DNA from: Myrica gale
Lineage: Eukaryota > Streptophyta > Magnoliopsida > Fagales > Myricaceae
DNA: 64,000 bases
Assembly (NCBI GenBank): GCA_963930655.1
Contig: OZ005621.1
Span: forward strand, 10,837,001 to 10,901,000
Direction of reading: 5' to 3'
Made by a program: the position numbers and the translations under genes. Positions 36,027 through 50,941 of the stretch are shown here, in pieces. How positions within the stretch are numbered: position 1 is the stretch's first letter; each line of letters opens with the position of its first letter. The notes beneath the pieces were generated by a model, which saw only the letters and a list, made by a program, of their open reading frames with translations, was not told the DNA's origin and made no database searches.

Positions 36027-38298
36027 CTATACAATTTTTTTTACTCCCTTTTGTAGGTATTTTAGTTTGTTCAAGCACAAATATCTGGAGGCAAAAGATC
36101 CTATTCTAACTCATATTATTTAGTTCTTATAGATTTAAGATAAATTTACCTTTAGAGCCTTTGGTTCTTGGTTCTTTTATCTTGTGCGTGTTTCATGTTG
36201 GAGCTTCAATATATCTAAGTCCTTGTGTGAAGTTTAGATGACTATTTCATTTTTTTTCATAGGCCTAATTAATCAGTGAGTCATGTGGTTTAATTTTTTT
36301 TCAATTTGGTCTCCTAAATTTAATTCTTCCGTCGAGAGGCCATGTGGTTAACTACTTGTCTCAATAAGTCCTTTTGATCAAACACGGACCACACACATTG
36401 CATGTAAGTATATTCTACTAATGTAATACTGTCACTGTTAAGTAATCTAGGCTAAGTGAATCCAGATATTGATTGATAATTGGTGGTGACGTATTTTTCA
36501 ATAATCATATAGGCATATTGCGTCAGTTGTAGCTAGATCAGACAAAAGCACCTTCGTGGGACAAGAAGTTAGTCTAAGGGACTTTCAATGGAGGAATTAA
36601 AATTGAGGGACTAAATTGAAAAAAAAAAGTTAAATTAAGCTTCTTCTTTTTTTCTAAAGGAAGTAACATAAGAGGACATATTAACCAATATGTTTTCCTT
36701 TCACAAATCAGCCCTTCGTCTCAAATGCACATCACACGCTCAAACCTAATACGTTGCCCAAAAAAGAAAGAACAACATCATATGACAAGAATAACAATAG
36801 GTTTTTTTCTGTAGTTTTTATTAATTTTAGTGCTAAATATAATTTTAGGAGCTAGGGTATAATTTTGTTTGGGACTATACGCACATTAATTTTCGTGAAA
36901 CTTATAATATTATAAGTAACAATTTCAAATACTTTCTTTTTCTAAGAAAAAAAAGGGTTGATATCATTGTCCTGCTCACTTAAACTCATGTGTATTTGTT
37001 TAGTATGAGATCTCGCAAGCCATAATATGATTTATCAATATTAAACTCATAATCTCGAACTCGCAAGGTGACCCACTAATTTGAAAATTCCTCAAATTAA
37101 GTACCAAAATAATACAACTCCTATGTGATTTTGATTATTTTCAACTCCTTTGTGAACCCAAAATTACATATATGCCATAGACGCTATGGCAATATGTTGT
37201 AAGGGTGTTCCGGAACCAATATCCACCGGAACCAACATTTTAATTCCGGTTCCATTCCGGAAAATCGGAATCCGAAAATTCGGTTTCCATTAGAGGGAGA
37301 GGGAGAGTGGGAGAGAGAGATTAGCAAAATCAGACGCAAGCACATTTCCTATAATAAAAACACTCATTGCACATTGATATGCAATATACAACACCATGCA
37401 ACAAACCTACTTCACAATAATCAACTCTCTGTTTGTGTACTAAAAGAACTGGAGAAAATTGTATTCTGAATCTAGGAGGAGATACTCTATACTTTGATTT
37501 TAGAAAATGAAGACAGCAGAGTAACAATTAGATTCAAAACTTTCTTTTGTTTCGTTCTTTCTCTCGACTAGACAAAGATATTCGAAAAATCATCGGTCTT
37601 ACCTTGAGAAGCGTGCAATATTCAAATCTCCATTTGAAGTAAGATTAGCATTTGATTCCGTCACGCAGATTTGCTAAAAAGCTTTGAAAGATTTGTGCAA
37701 CCCTTCACAGAAAGAGGAAGCGAGGAGAGAGATTTTGAGAGGCAGCACTGTCATTTTCAAACACCATGTTTTTTTTTGCTGGAAGCGTATAAACAAGAAA
37801 AGGCTTGAACCTTACTGGTTGCGTTTGTGTTATCAAAATTTTATACCCTCTAAAATTTTAACACAATAAAATATTACAATATAATCTCTCTCTCCCCCAT
37901 CAAATCATTACTTTTCACTATAAAAATTACCTATCTCTTCAATTTTTCACTAAATCCAGAATCTCAATCTTTTCTTCAACTCCACGCCCATTAAATGGTC
38001 CCCAAAACTGTCCCTTTGTGATGATTAGCTGGGAGAATTGGAACAAAGCCAGACTGGTGGGCCAATGGGCTACGCCTGAGAGGTATTACTATTTTTTTGT
38101 TTCTTGTCCTCTCTGAGCTTTCCTTAATTATATAACATAATCATTTCTGACATGTGCATATTGTGCATATAACACTTGAATTTTGTAGGTAATCCCGACA
38201 TACTTTTTTAGTCTCCCATTCTTAGAGACAATAAATTTGATTTTTTTTTAATAAGTCTCACCACTATCACAAACACTGAAGAATATATTATGTATATA
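36027..38298. other. intergenic, no recognised gene
   Basis: AT-rich spacer. An hAT-like terminus (TAAGGGTGTTCCGGAACC with GGTTCCATTCCGGAAAA) occurs at 37199-37290 without an identifiable partner. The remainder has no domain-bearing frame. Confidence 0.4.
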
Positions 38299-39459
38299 TA
38301 TATATACAAGGGCGGCTCCAGTTATAGGCAGGGTAGGCTGTTGTCTAAGGCCCAAAATAGAGAGGCCTCCAATTAAAAATTTTCTTTAATAGGTATATTT
38401 AAAAAAATATTAAATGATACTCAAAAATTCAAGGTTAAAACTATTTGTATAGAAATTTAGTTAATTAATTTTTTATTCTATTAAAGACCTATTAAATCTC
38501 CTTGATAAAAGGAACCAAGAAACCTATTAATTCTTCTTGATAAAAGGAACCATTAACTCTTCAAAGAGACCTATTAATTCTCCTTGATTGAAGTAACCAT
38601 TAACTCTTCAAAAGTGGCTTGCATCGATCAACCCTATAATGTATCTCTATTTAAAAGATGTTAATTGCAAAAGCGTATCTCTATTTAAAAGATATTAATT
38701 GTAAAATGATTCAAACGAAATTCAATAAAATCAATACTATAAAATCTCTTTATTAAAGCATAAAATCTGCTTTATTAAAGCATCCATCAACCCTATAAAA
38801 TCTAGTTAATTAATTGTTATTTTAGAAATAGGCTTATTAAAACTCTTTGATTGAATGAATTATTAACTTTTCATCCGTTTATTTAAAAGATATTAATTGT
38901 AAATTGGTTCAAATGATATTTCATAAAATCAATATCCTATAAAATCTCCTTAAAATTGGTTTGCAATTGATTGAAAAATCATATAAAATCTCACACCTAA
39001 TTCATTTAATTTTTTTTATTGTTACTTGACAAACAAAAATAATTTCTAGCAGTTTATACCATCTAATTTATTTAATATTTTTGTCGTTGTATGCATTAAT
39101 TAAAAACTAAAAATTATCTTTAAAATGACTTAATCTATAAATCATTTCACAGTGTTTATTAAGTAGGGGTGAAAACCGGAAATGCGGTCCGGTTTTCGGA
39201 CCGCATTCCGGTCCGGACCGCATTTCCGGTCCCATAAAAATATAGGACCGGACCGGACCACTTATAAGTGGTCCGGACCGGTTTCAATTTTTTTTATATA
39301 TTTTCATCAACACACATTTTTTTAAAGATGAAAAAAATATGAATTCATTTAAGTTTTAACACCTACTAGGCAACTATAATTTTCTCATTAATTTAAAGAT
39401 ATTAATTCATTTAAAGACTTAAAGATGTGAATTTATTTAAAATTTTAAAAATGTGAATT

Positions 39460-40480
39460 CATTTAACATCTACCATAGTTTGCTCATTAATTTAAAAATG
39501 TGAATTTATTTAACATCTACAATAGTTTGCTCATTAATTTAAAAATGTGAATTTATTTAACATCTACTATAGTTTGCTCATTAATTTAAAGATGTGAATT
39601 AATTTAAAGACTTAAAGATGTAAATTTATGTTAAAACTTAAAAATGCGAATTTATTTAAAAACTTAAAAATGTGAATTAATTTAACACCTACCAATCTCA
39701 TAGTTTGCTCATTAATTTAAAGATGTGAATTCATTTTAAAACTTAAAGATGTGAATTCATTAATTTCATTTAACATATAGTCATATACCATAGTTTGCTC
39801 ATTAATTTAAAGATGTGAATTCATTTTAAAACTTAAAGATGTAAATTTATTTTAAAAAGTTAAAGATGTGAATTCATTAATTTCATTTAACATATAGTCA
39901 TATAGCATAGTTTGCTCATTAATTTAAAGATGTGAATTCATTTTAAAACTTAAAGATGTAAATTTATTTTAAAACTTAAAGATGTGAATTCATTAATTTC
40001 ATTTAACATATAGTCATATACCATAGTTTGCTCATTAATTTAAAGATGTGAATTCATTTTAAAACTTAAAGATGTAAATTTATTTTAAAACTTAAAGATG
40101 TGAATTCATTAATTTCATTTAACATATAGTCATATAGCATAGTTTGTTCATTAATTTAAAGATGTGAATTCATTTTAAAACTTAAAGATGTAAATTTATT
40201 TTGAAACTTAAAGATGTGAATTCATTAATTTCATTTAACATATAGTCATATACCATAGTTTGCTCATTAATTTAAAGATGTGAATTCATTTTAAAACTTA
40301 AAGATGTAAATTTATTTTAAAACTTAAAGATGTGAATTCATTAATTTCATTTAACATATAGTCATATACCATAGTTTGCTCATTAATTTAAAGATGTGAA
40401 TTCATTTTAAAACTTAAAAGATGTAAATTTATTTTAAAACTTAAAAATGTGAATTCATTAATTTCATTTAACAACTTCAT
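39460..40480. repeat. 116-bp minisatellite array within the inner hAT
   Basis: The landmark TAGTTTGCTCATTAATTTAA occurs at 39701, 39791, 39908, 40024, 40140, 40256 and 40372. The five last intervals are 117, 116, 116, 116 and 116 bases, so five to six near-identical units are present. Proximal copies (39462-39600) form a shorter 49- to 50-bp version of the same theme. Each unit contains AAAGATGTGAATTCATT and TTAACATATAGTCATATA. The whole array is AT-rich and non-coding. Confidence 0.93.
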
Positions 40481-41008
40481 GTTCAACGTCATCTTCATTA
40501 ACCACAACATTGCTGAAATCCATTCCAGGAGGAATAACCTGTAGTTAAATTGTATTTTAATTCTTTTTGGATTTTCTTAATACTAATATATGGAGTCATA
40601 AAATGTTTGCTTTCTTTCAGAGAAAGAAATCTATATAAGCAAGGCAGAAAGTCATTCAATCCTGAAGTCACTTCTTTAGGAGATTGCTTCTTCCGAATTC
40701 GAGTATTATACAGTGATGTTTTGTAGCCCAAGGGAACATACTCTATTGCATATTCCATATATTTCAATGCTCCAAACTTCATTGACAAAGTCATTACTTT
40801 TTACCAAGATGGCTAAGGAAAAAAGAAAAGTTACATTCTTACCACGCCTGTATAGTACTGGATTTTGCCATTTTTTTTCTAAACGAACTACCTTCATTAA
40901 AAGCAACCACCGCCTCAAGGCGGTTTAAAATAGTACAAAATTAAACATACTAAGTTAAAAATACAAATGTCTCGAATACGCACAAACAAAAACATTAAGA
41001 AACTAAAT

Positions 41009-42421
41009 TCACTTGCTAGTGGTTGATGTCCCAAGCTCGCCTACTGCTGTGTTATTGCTTGCCACTTCTGCAAATTTAAATGTGAATAAATGTTAAAAAC
41101 AAATAAATATAAGTAAAACATAGAAAAAATAAAAAAGAAAATTAAAATTACAAACTCATTTTATTTACCGGAATCCATGTCATAATTCTCGATGCAATCC
41201 AAAGTCTCTTTGATGTTAATTGGATCCTTTTCATCCGTACGTCGCAACCAATCCTGGGTGCAAACGAGAGCCTCCACGGTTGTTGGAGCTAATGAACTCC
41301 GAAATGGATCAAGTACACGTCCTCCCGTACTAAAAGCGGACTCTGAAGACACAGTGGAGATGGGGATAGCCAATACATCCCGTCCAATCATAGCAATAAC
41401 AGGATATCGTAAATCATTATCCAACCACAAGATTCATAATATGCGCCGCACATCTCATGTGAACGTAAAGACCATTTTGCACATTACTTCGTAGATGTCT
41501 CTTCAAATAACTAATAGCTGTATCATTTGAAGAAGCGTTATCAACTGTGACGGTCATAATCTTGTCAATTCTCCAATCGTGTAGACACTCCTCCACTTGT
41601 GCCCCAATTGTGTCTCCTTTGTGATTATCAATCAAACGGAAGCTTATCACCCTTTTATGCAATTTCCACTCCTTGTCAATCCAATGGGCAGTGACAACCA
41701 TATAGCTCAAATTTTGAATCGAAGTCCAAACATCAGTGGTGAGACAAACTCTACTATCACAAGCCCTAATCATACACTTCAACCATGTTTTTTGATCCTT
41801 GAAAATGTCAATACAAGTCCTAGCAATGGTCACACGAGATGAGACTTGAAATCTAGGCTCTAGCATCCGTATAAACTTTCTAAATTGGGGAGAATCCACA
41901 ATCCTGAAAGGGAGCTCATCAACAATAAGAAACTCCGCCAAAGCTTGACGAAGAGCCATAACATGATTATGATCAAATTTTTTGGCCAACACCAAATTAC
42001 TAGGGTTCTCATCACCCTCAACTCCCTTCTCATATACTAAAGTTTTTTGTCTCTTATCTTGTTTTGGGGTTGGCTTATTGGGATTTTTCTTACATTTAGT
42101 AAGATGATCCAACAAATTTTTTGTCTCATTCTTATTTCCATCTGTAGCATAATCAGCATCACAATAATTACAAAATGCTCTGACGCGTGGTGGGTCACCA
42201 ACATGCTTCTTTGTAAAGAAAGACCAAACCATAGATTGATTATTTCTTTTGGGTTTAGGTGGTTCACTACTTAGTTGGGGAATTTCTGAAACATCTTCCT
42301 CCTCAACCATCATATCTACATCCTCTAAGCTCAAACTCCTAGCATCAACAATATGCTCCAAACGATTACGAGAAGAAGACATAGTATCTACAAACCTACA
42401 AGGATACGTAAATCTCAGCAT
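41009..42421 (-). pseudogene. BED zinc-finger hAT transposase with internal deletion
   Basis: Exon 1 (42421 to about 41418) is open for 334 codons. It has a BED zinc finger (WSFFTKKH, CNYCDADY and LLDHLTKC, residues about 65-110), the LPFRIVDSPQF region and catalytic-core landmarks (TTDVWTSIQN, VDNASSND, CAAHIMNLVV). The sequence then jumps directly to the C-terminal dimerisation domain (WLDNDLRYPVIAMIGRDVLA, SAFSTGGRVLDPFRSSL; 41430-41169) with a frame change. The intervening few hundred residues, including the last catalytic acidic residue, are missing. A small last exon (41067-41009, ending TSTTSK-stop) follows a GT-AG intron. Without the deleted part the element cannot supply transposase. 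Confidence 0.9.
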
Positions 42422-44490
42422 TCAAAGAATTGTTGATTATTTTTTTCCATTTGTGATATCAACAGTATGCTCCAAACATCTAATTAACCGAGAGGCTTAG
42501 CCATTTGGACAATTGGACTACAAGAACAAAACCAAAATATAAGAGGATCAAATGGTATTCATGCAATTCAAACAGAACCCATAGTTATAGAGCTGTTGTA
42601 ATCCAAGAAGATTGAATCACTAAACGTACGGCTGAAAAGGAATTTGCTATTTCATAATTCACAATTGAAATATAGGGTGTTTTAACTGTTCTGCACAAAA
42701 GGGGAAGACCATTCTTAAAGTTCCAATGATTATTTACTTGTAAAAAGGAGTAAGAAATTACTACAGGTAGGATGATGATTAAGTTGCAGAAAAACCTTTG
42801 AAAAGTTTTAGAGCCTTAACTAAAAAGCGGGAATCTTCTACAACACTACACAGAAAGGTACCCAAAGTGCACAAAACTAAAGAGAAACAAACAGACTTTC
42901 ATTTAAAACAATAAAAGCATTCAGCCATTCATCGTCTTCAGGTCAAACCGACAGCAAACTCTAATGAGACTGGACAACAGAAACGAAACGAAAAAGCAAC
43001 AAGGGCAAAAGATTGGGCACCTGAACGGCTCAGAAAGTCTGCCCAATGCCTTCTTCTCCTTTTATTACCAGACACACAACTCGTAAAGACCATTTTACTG
43101 ACTCCAAACCAGTAAACATCAAACACAGAACGAAACAAGTTAAACCATTTTATATGAGTAGTCGCAGTAACAATGCAAGCATAGAAGGACGTTCAGTTAC
43201 TCACACAAGTGACACAACCACTTGACTCTCAAACAACAAAGATACAACAACGATTGAGGACACCTCAAGTTCCATAAAGAAGCAAATCTAGATCTGGATC
43301 CAAATGCTCTTAGAAAAACCTCAAAAGAAAAAACGTTCAGATTAATATGATAATCGATAGAGGAGTAAAGCTATTACCTATATGCACCGGAGAGGAGACT
43401 GGAGATGAGATATGATGATCAGATCTGTGCTGACTGCTGCGTCAGTGGGGTTCCTTCTGGTGGCCGGTGGGGGTCGGGGAAGAGCTGGGCAATGGTGGGT
43501 TGCGGTGCTGGGCAGCGGTGGAGTGCTGGGCTGCGGTGGGCTGCTGGGCTGGGGTTCTGCCTTCTGGTGGCTGGTGGGTTTTGCGCTGGGCAGTGGTGGC
43601 TGGCGGTTGTTCTGTGAGTGAGTGGGGCCCGGGGGGACGGAAAGTTGGAAGCTTGGGAACGACGTGAACTCGTGAAGTGAACTGTGAAGACTGAAGATTG
43701 AAGAAAAAGTGAAGAACTGAAGCCTGAAGGCACTCAAGGGCACAAGGTAGGGCTGCACTCTGCACTGCAGTACCGGTACGAAATACGAATGAAATGAGTC
43801 ACGTACTCACGTGAACTTCGTGAAGTCAAAGACTCAAACATGTTCAACGTGAAGCCGTGAGGCGTGAAGGGCCTGAAGGCTGAAAGGAAAGGGCCGAAGG
43901 CCCGAAAGGCAGGGCGCACTGGGCCACTGGAGCAGGCCGCAGGCGCAGGGCTTACCGGCTTAAGGCTTAAAGGCGTTGGAAAAAAAAAGTTTGAAATGCG
44001 GTCCGGTCCGGTCCGGACTGCATTTCAAAAATCTATAGACCGGACCGGACCGCATAAATCCGGTCCGAACCGGACCGGATTTTAAAAAATAAAATCGGAC
44101 CGGACCGCATTTGCAGTCCGGTTTTCCGGTCCGGTCCGGTCGGCTGTCCGGTCTTGTTCATCCCTATTATTAAGTACAAAAACTACTTAAAAATCCTCTC
44201 AAGTTCAACCATGCATCCTATTTTTTCTCCTTTTTTATTGGTGCTTCTCAACTCTAATCTTTAGCATCATCTCAAGTTCAACCATCCTATTTTGTCTCCT
44301 CATTTATTGGTACTTCTCAACTCTAATCTTTGGCAAGAACACTGGTGGTCACTAAAGTCCAGGTGCTATTGTTCTAAATTTTTTATAAGTAGTTTCATTT
44401 GTTGTAGTTATCATTATTTGTATTTTTATTCTAAGTTTGTATTTGTGATTAGTTTAGATTTCATTATATGTTTAATATAATTTTGAGATA

Positions 44491-45565
44491 CTATGTCTAA
44501 TAGAAAATATGAATCTATTTATGAAAAGTAAAAAAAAACGAAAATTGAAAAACTGATTTAATCTCAAAAAGGACCACTTGATAAATTTGTAATTAATCAA
44601 CAAGATAATAATTCAAATTCTAATCAAATATTAACAAATGAAAACTCCCTCCCTATAGAATTGGAAGACAACTTTGAAATATCAAATAAAAATGACACTA
44701 ACTATGATTACAACACCAAAACCTTGGAAGAAACAAATAAAGAATTAGAAAAATGATATAAATGAAAAAAGTGTAAACAATGATCAAATATAAAAAAATA
44801 TGGTTAATATTTATGATTCATGTAATTTGAAAAATATTGACATAAACCTAAGAGATTTACTAATAGAAAATGGATTCACTTCTCCTTTGAATTCAACTAA
44901 AAAAATTGCAGTTGAAATGAGAATAAAACCTATATTTCCTAAAAGGCGGGTAATCCACAGAAAAAACAGTTTGATGAAAATATTGATAATGAATAATACG
45001 ATCAGTAGAAGAATCTTTTAGAGTTGATTATTTTATATATATAGTAGATCATGCTATTTCTTCAATTGAAAATGGGTTTGAACAATTTTCAATCTATGAA
45101 AATATTTTTGGTTTTTTATATAATTTGAAAAAGTTGAAATATTTGGATGAAGATGATTTGAAAAAACGTCGTCTTGTACTTGAAAATGTTTTAAAACATG
45201 AAAATCATGCTGATATCGATGGTTTGGATTTATTTTCAGAATTGAAAATGTTAAAATATATTTAAAAAATAGACTTATACTCCAATTGAAACATTAAACT
45301 ATTTTAAAAGATTAGACTCTTTTTTAAATGCAAGTATAGCTTATAGATCAATATTATTGACAATACATGTAACTGTTGCTTCTACAGACATACTTTTTTC
45401 AAAACTAAAAGTATTAAAATACTACTTAAGATCAACCATGACGCAAGAAAGATTAAATGGATTGGCCATATTATCAATTGAAAATGATATATTAACAAAT
45501 TTAGAATATAAAACTTTGATAAATAATTTTGCATCTCAAAAAGCTAGAAGAATATGTTTTAACTA
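44491..45565 (+). pseudogene. TTF-type zinc-finger hAT transposase remnant
   Basis: Broken frames, in order, resemble the TTF-domain/hAT-C family often annotated as zinc finger MYM-type protein 1-like. They begin with MSNRKYES (44491), followed by GPLDKFVINQ, the NIYDS..LKNIDINLRDLLIENG block (44803-44880) and FRVDYFIYIVDHAISSIENG. A hAT C-terminal dimerisation region (VASTDILFSKLKVLKYYLRS, ERLNGLAILSIENDIL, FASQKARR) ends at 45565. Most of the catalytic centre is deleted and several in-frame stops are present, so it is non-functional. Confidence 0.85.
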
Positions 45566-45655
45566 ATTTATTATTAATAATTTATTTTTAAATATATTAT
45601 ATTATAAGGCCTCATTTTGGAATTTTGTCTAAGGCCTCAATTACCTTAGAGCTGC

Positions 45656-45660
<5 letters not shown>

Positions 45661-45702
<42 letters not shown>
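45661..45702. repeat. (TA)n microsatellite
   Basis: About 21 TA dinucleotides at the right border of the outer hAT. A shorter TA run flanks its left border at 38293-38306. Confidence 0.95.
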
Positions 45703-45703
<1 letters not shown>

Positions 45704-46739
45704 AAAACAAAATTATTAATCATTTTTATGGTCTTCAATATCATTAATCTCATGTGACTAAGGAAATTGTTAGGATCAACCGCTACCATTGAAGAAGACA
45801 AAAGGGGCTGCACCACATTGCTGGCCCACATAAAGCCAACAATTGACCCCAGCACAATTAAGCCAAAAGTTTTAGCTGATAGCAAAAGCAGAACTTTATT
45901 TTCTCATTCACTTGGTAGCTCAGAGCCCCGTATTAAACGACATGTGGATATAATATGTTGTATCACGTGGGTGCCACAGGTTGAGCTGTCAAGAACCATC
46001 CTATGTCCCCCCATAAGACCGAGATCGAGTAAAAGGTTGATTGCTGACCTTGTAAAGCCAACAAAAATATCATAGTTTTTTTGTTTGATAAGGTAGTAAT
46101 ATTAGTTTTTGCTGATTTTTTTTTTACAAATAGTATAAAAATCTCGATTAGATGGAGAGAGCGGGAGTGGTAACTGGGAAATGCAGAGAGATAGCTGCCC
46201 AAATACCTTATTGAGCAGATTTTGTTGGATTATGTCATCAACAAATGCATGTAAGATGATCGCTCGGATACATTTGATTCTCATGCAGCATGCTAACAGA
46301 GGGTGTGATTTTTGGACAAAACCGAAAGTGGTAGGCCATGGGCTAAGCCTAAGTAGTACCGCCTATACTGATATTCTCGTCTCTTGCATCCTGTCCGCGC
46401 TTTCCTATGTCCTGCTGTTTTCCAGCTCTGTTGCTTTAGCGTGGGCCATCACTCAGCAATTGAAGGCCCATCACCGATAAATGCATATGAGCGAATTATT
46501 TTAGAGGAAAATTATACTGTATCATCTTAAACAAATTCATTCGAATATCTTGAATTAAAATTGCTAATGCTTTGCAATTTTCCTTCAATAGAGTAGTAGT
46601 GGAGGAGTTGAAGTGTAATTTTTCCATCATGCATCCCCCCCCCCCCCAAATATTCAAATCATATAGTTTCGTACTGCAAGGAGGCTTAGTGAATTCAAGA
46701 GAGAAACTAAGGTTGGGAAAGAAACGGAATTTACAAGCA
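45703..46739. other. intergenic, no recognised gene
   Basis: Several medium-length frames occur on both strands, but none carries recognisable domains. A poly-C run lies at about 46637. Confidence 0.4.
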
Positions 46740-47050
46740 ATATACCCTTGATATGGTCTCTGGTACCCTTAAGAATACATCCACGAAATCCATAGCCTCC
46801 CTTTTCCCACCCTCTTCATGCCGCTTCAACACCCTTTCAAAAATCTCATCATACCTCATGATCACATCCATGGCCAGCCTCCCATTCAGCCAGAAAGCCA
46901 ACCTCTTGAAAGGCCCCAAGACATCCCCAAAACACATCTTTGAGCCAACCTCAAAGGACTCCACCAATCTTATCTTTTCAGCTTCATCACCTTTCTCCTC
47001 CCATACTGTCTGCTGAACGAATCTATGAGGAATTTCACAACCAGAGATCA
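46740..47050 (-). pseudogene. cytochrome P450 fragment
   Basis: About 100 codons resemble the middle of an angiosperm CYP71-clan P450, closest by eye to the CYP705/CYP712/CYP93 style. The run is DEAEKIRLVESFEVGSKMCF, then GDVLGPFKRLAFWLNGRLAM and MRYDEIFERVLKRHEE. The N-terminal membrane anchor, I-helix AGTDTS, K-helix ExxR and the haem-binding cysteine motif are all absent from the neighbourhood, so this is a gene relic and not an enzyme. Confidence 0.8.
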
Positions 47051-47399
47051 TTCAGATTTAAATCACCGAAGTGGTCACTTTAATATATCACCAGTCATGT
47101 GAATTTCGATAAAGAAAACAATTACAGATCAAGTATACTCTTAAAATGTGTGCGGGATATGTGTAACTTGAACATTTACTTATAAAACAAATATAAAAAT
47201 AACTTGAAAATTCAAGATTGCATAAACAACTAGAAACCATCAAAAGGAGTATGTAAGTATATGGTTCAACAAGACAAGAAATTGAGTAGTCAACTACAAA
47301 TGTTGATAACAATTCTCTCCACAAAACTTGGAACAACAAAGAGAAATGGAACATAACTAGCTCTCCATGACTTCTAGCAGAGAAAAAAAATGCAATCAA

Positions 47400-49829
<2,430 letters not shown>

Positions 49830-50270
49830 AGCCGTGTGTAACAGATCGACGGAGGCTAGGGTTTACGTGATGGAGTGGAGAGGAACCGGTGGAGGCGTTG
49901 GATGCTAGGGTTGCGAAAGACGCTGGAGGCTTAACGACACGTCAGTATTTGAAGCCACGTTCGTCTGTAGCTACGTTAGTCATATGTACTGGGCTGAGCC
50001 CATTTGCTTTTGTTTGTTTAGTTACGGCCTTGGGCCTTTTCTAAATAGATTTCTCATACCATGGGCCACATAAATAAGAGGTCGATGAGGAATGGACAAG
50101 AAAGAACCTCGAAATAACGTTCACTTTGTTTCCTTTTAACTGTTTCATGTCCTTTGAGTGTAATCGAGTACAGTTGAATACAATTTTACGAGCACATTTC
50201 AAGAAATTTGTTATACCGTGCGGCGTGCGGTAAAGAAGAGATAACCTGGCTGACCAAAGCTAGGGTTTTG
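49830..50270 (-). promoter_or_regulatory. eS25 leader and promoter with telo-box and site II motifs
   Basis: Directly upstream of the isolated ATG exon is a telo-box (AAACCCTA on the minus strand, 49857-49864). A related AACCCTAG follows near 49906 and another AAAACCCTAG near 50262. TGGGCC/GGGCC site II-like elements occur at about 50033, 50070 and within ACTGGGCTGAGCCCAT near 49990. This motif pair is the standard signature of plant ribosomal-protein promoters. Confidence 0.6.
49945..50215. repeat. segmental duplicate A of an upstream region (partner at 59055-59390)
   Basis: It is alignable in the same orientation with 59055-59390. Shared landmarks in order are GCTACGTTAGT, ATGTACTGGGCTGAGCCCAT, GGCCTT.GGCCTT, ACCTCGAAATA, CATTTAAATACAA/CAGTTGAATACAA and CAAATTTCAA/CACATTTCAA. 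The partner carries a roughly 70-base insertion. Confidence 0.85.
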
Positions 50271-50941
50271 CCGTTTGGAAGGAAAAGGAAAAGGAAAGGA
50301 GGGTGTTTGGATAAAAGGACCCCGTAATTGTTTACATTTTTTTCTGAAATAATGTCGAAAAATTGTTAAAACATTACATTATTAAAATAAAAATTATGTA
50401 ATTTAATTTTAATTTGATATTTTATCTGATATTATTATTATTTTATATATCTACATGTAAATAATCTATTCTTTTAAAAAGCTACATATGCAGCTGATGT
50501 GTCTGAAAATGTGTCACGTATGAATTTTTCATTTATATATAACGGCAAAATATGTGAAGTCTTAGATTCATAAATAGAGGAAACATAAATCTCAAAATAA
50601 AGAATTTAAAGCACGAGTCTCAATTCTAAAATAGCATAAAGCACAATGTGATATACATTTTTTTCCTTATTTTTAATATCTCTATTGATAAAGAAAAATT
50701 GAAATTATGACGAAATATTCTTTGAATTTTCAAGTGACATAGCCAAACGCCAAAAGTTGTTTTGTATTCTCTGAAAATATTTTCTCATTTTTTGCATTTT
50801 ATGCGAAAACAAGCACAACCTTAGATTGTGATATTTCATGTGGGTATATAGTCCATGCATGCCTAATTAAGACTAATTGAAACAACAGTCAAGACAATAT
50901 CACCCTTTGACTTGCTGGTGCGAATTATAGAACTATCATTT
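50271..50941. other. intergenic, AT-rich, no gene seen
   Basis: No domain-bearing frame or element terminus was recognised. Confidence 0.45.

Larger units (their letters stand above)
39164..44166 (-). mobile_element. inner hAT element (BED zinc-finger type), about 5.0 kb
   Basis: The left end TAGGGGTGAAAACCGG and the inverted right end TAGGGATGAACAAGACCGG form the terminal inverted repeats. The element is flanked by perfect 8-bp TTATTAAG copies at 39156-39163 and 44167-44174, the hallmark of hAT insertion. Both subterminal regions (39175-39290 and 43995-44150) are packed with GGTCCGG/CCGGACC motifs, the likely transposase-binding sites. The element carries an internally deleted transposase on the minus strand (41009-42421) and a long minisatellite (39460-40480). 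Confidence 0.93.
38307..45660 (+). mobile_element. outer hAT element (TTF/MYM zinc-finger type) interrupted by a second hAT
   Basis: The left end CAAGGGCGGCTC and the inverted right end TAAGGGCAGCTC match at 10 of 12 positions. Both are followed inward by GTCTAAGGCC. It is inserted in a TA tract, so the flanking TATATATA copies (38299-38306, 45661-45668) fit an 8-bp target duplication but are not diagnostic. Decayed transposase remains on the plus strand at 44491-45565. The inner BED-finger hAT occupies 39164-44166. Confidence 0.8.

Noticed and set aside
43378..43765. Pro/Ala/Thr-rich minus-strand and Gly/Trp-rich plus-strand frames
   Set aside because: They lie in the GC-rich tandem-repetitive leader region of the inner hAT. 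Several frames overlap on both strands without domain content.
38020..46450. Similarity between 38060-38110 and 46340-46420 (GGGCYAWGGGCTA.GCCT) flanking the hAT nest
   Set aside because: Only a short, interrupted match was seen. It is too weak to claim a duplication without an alignment.
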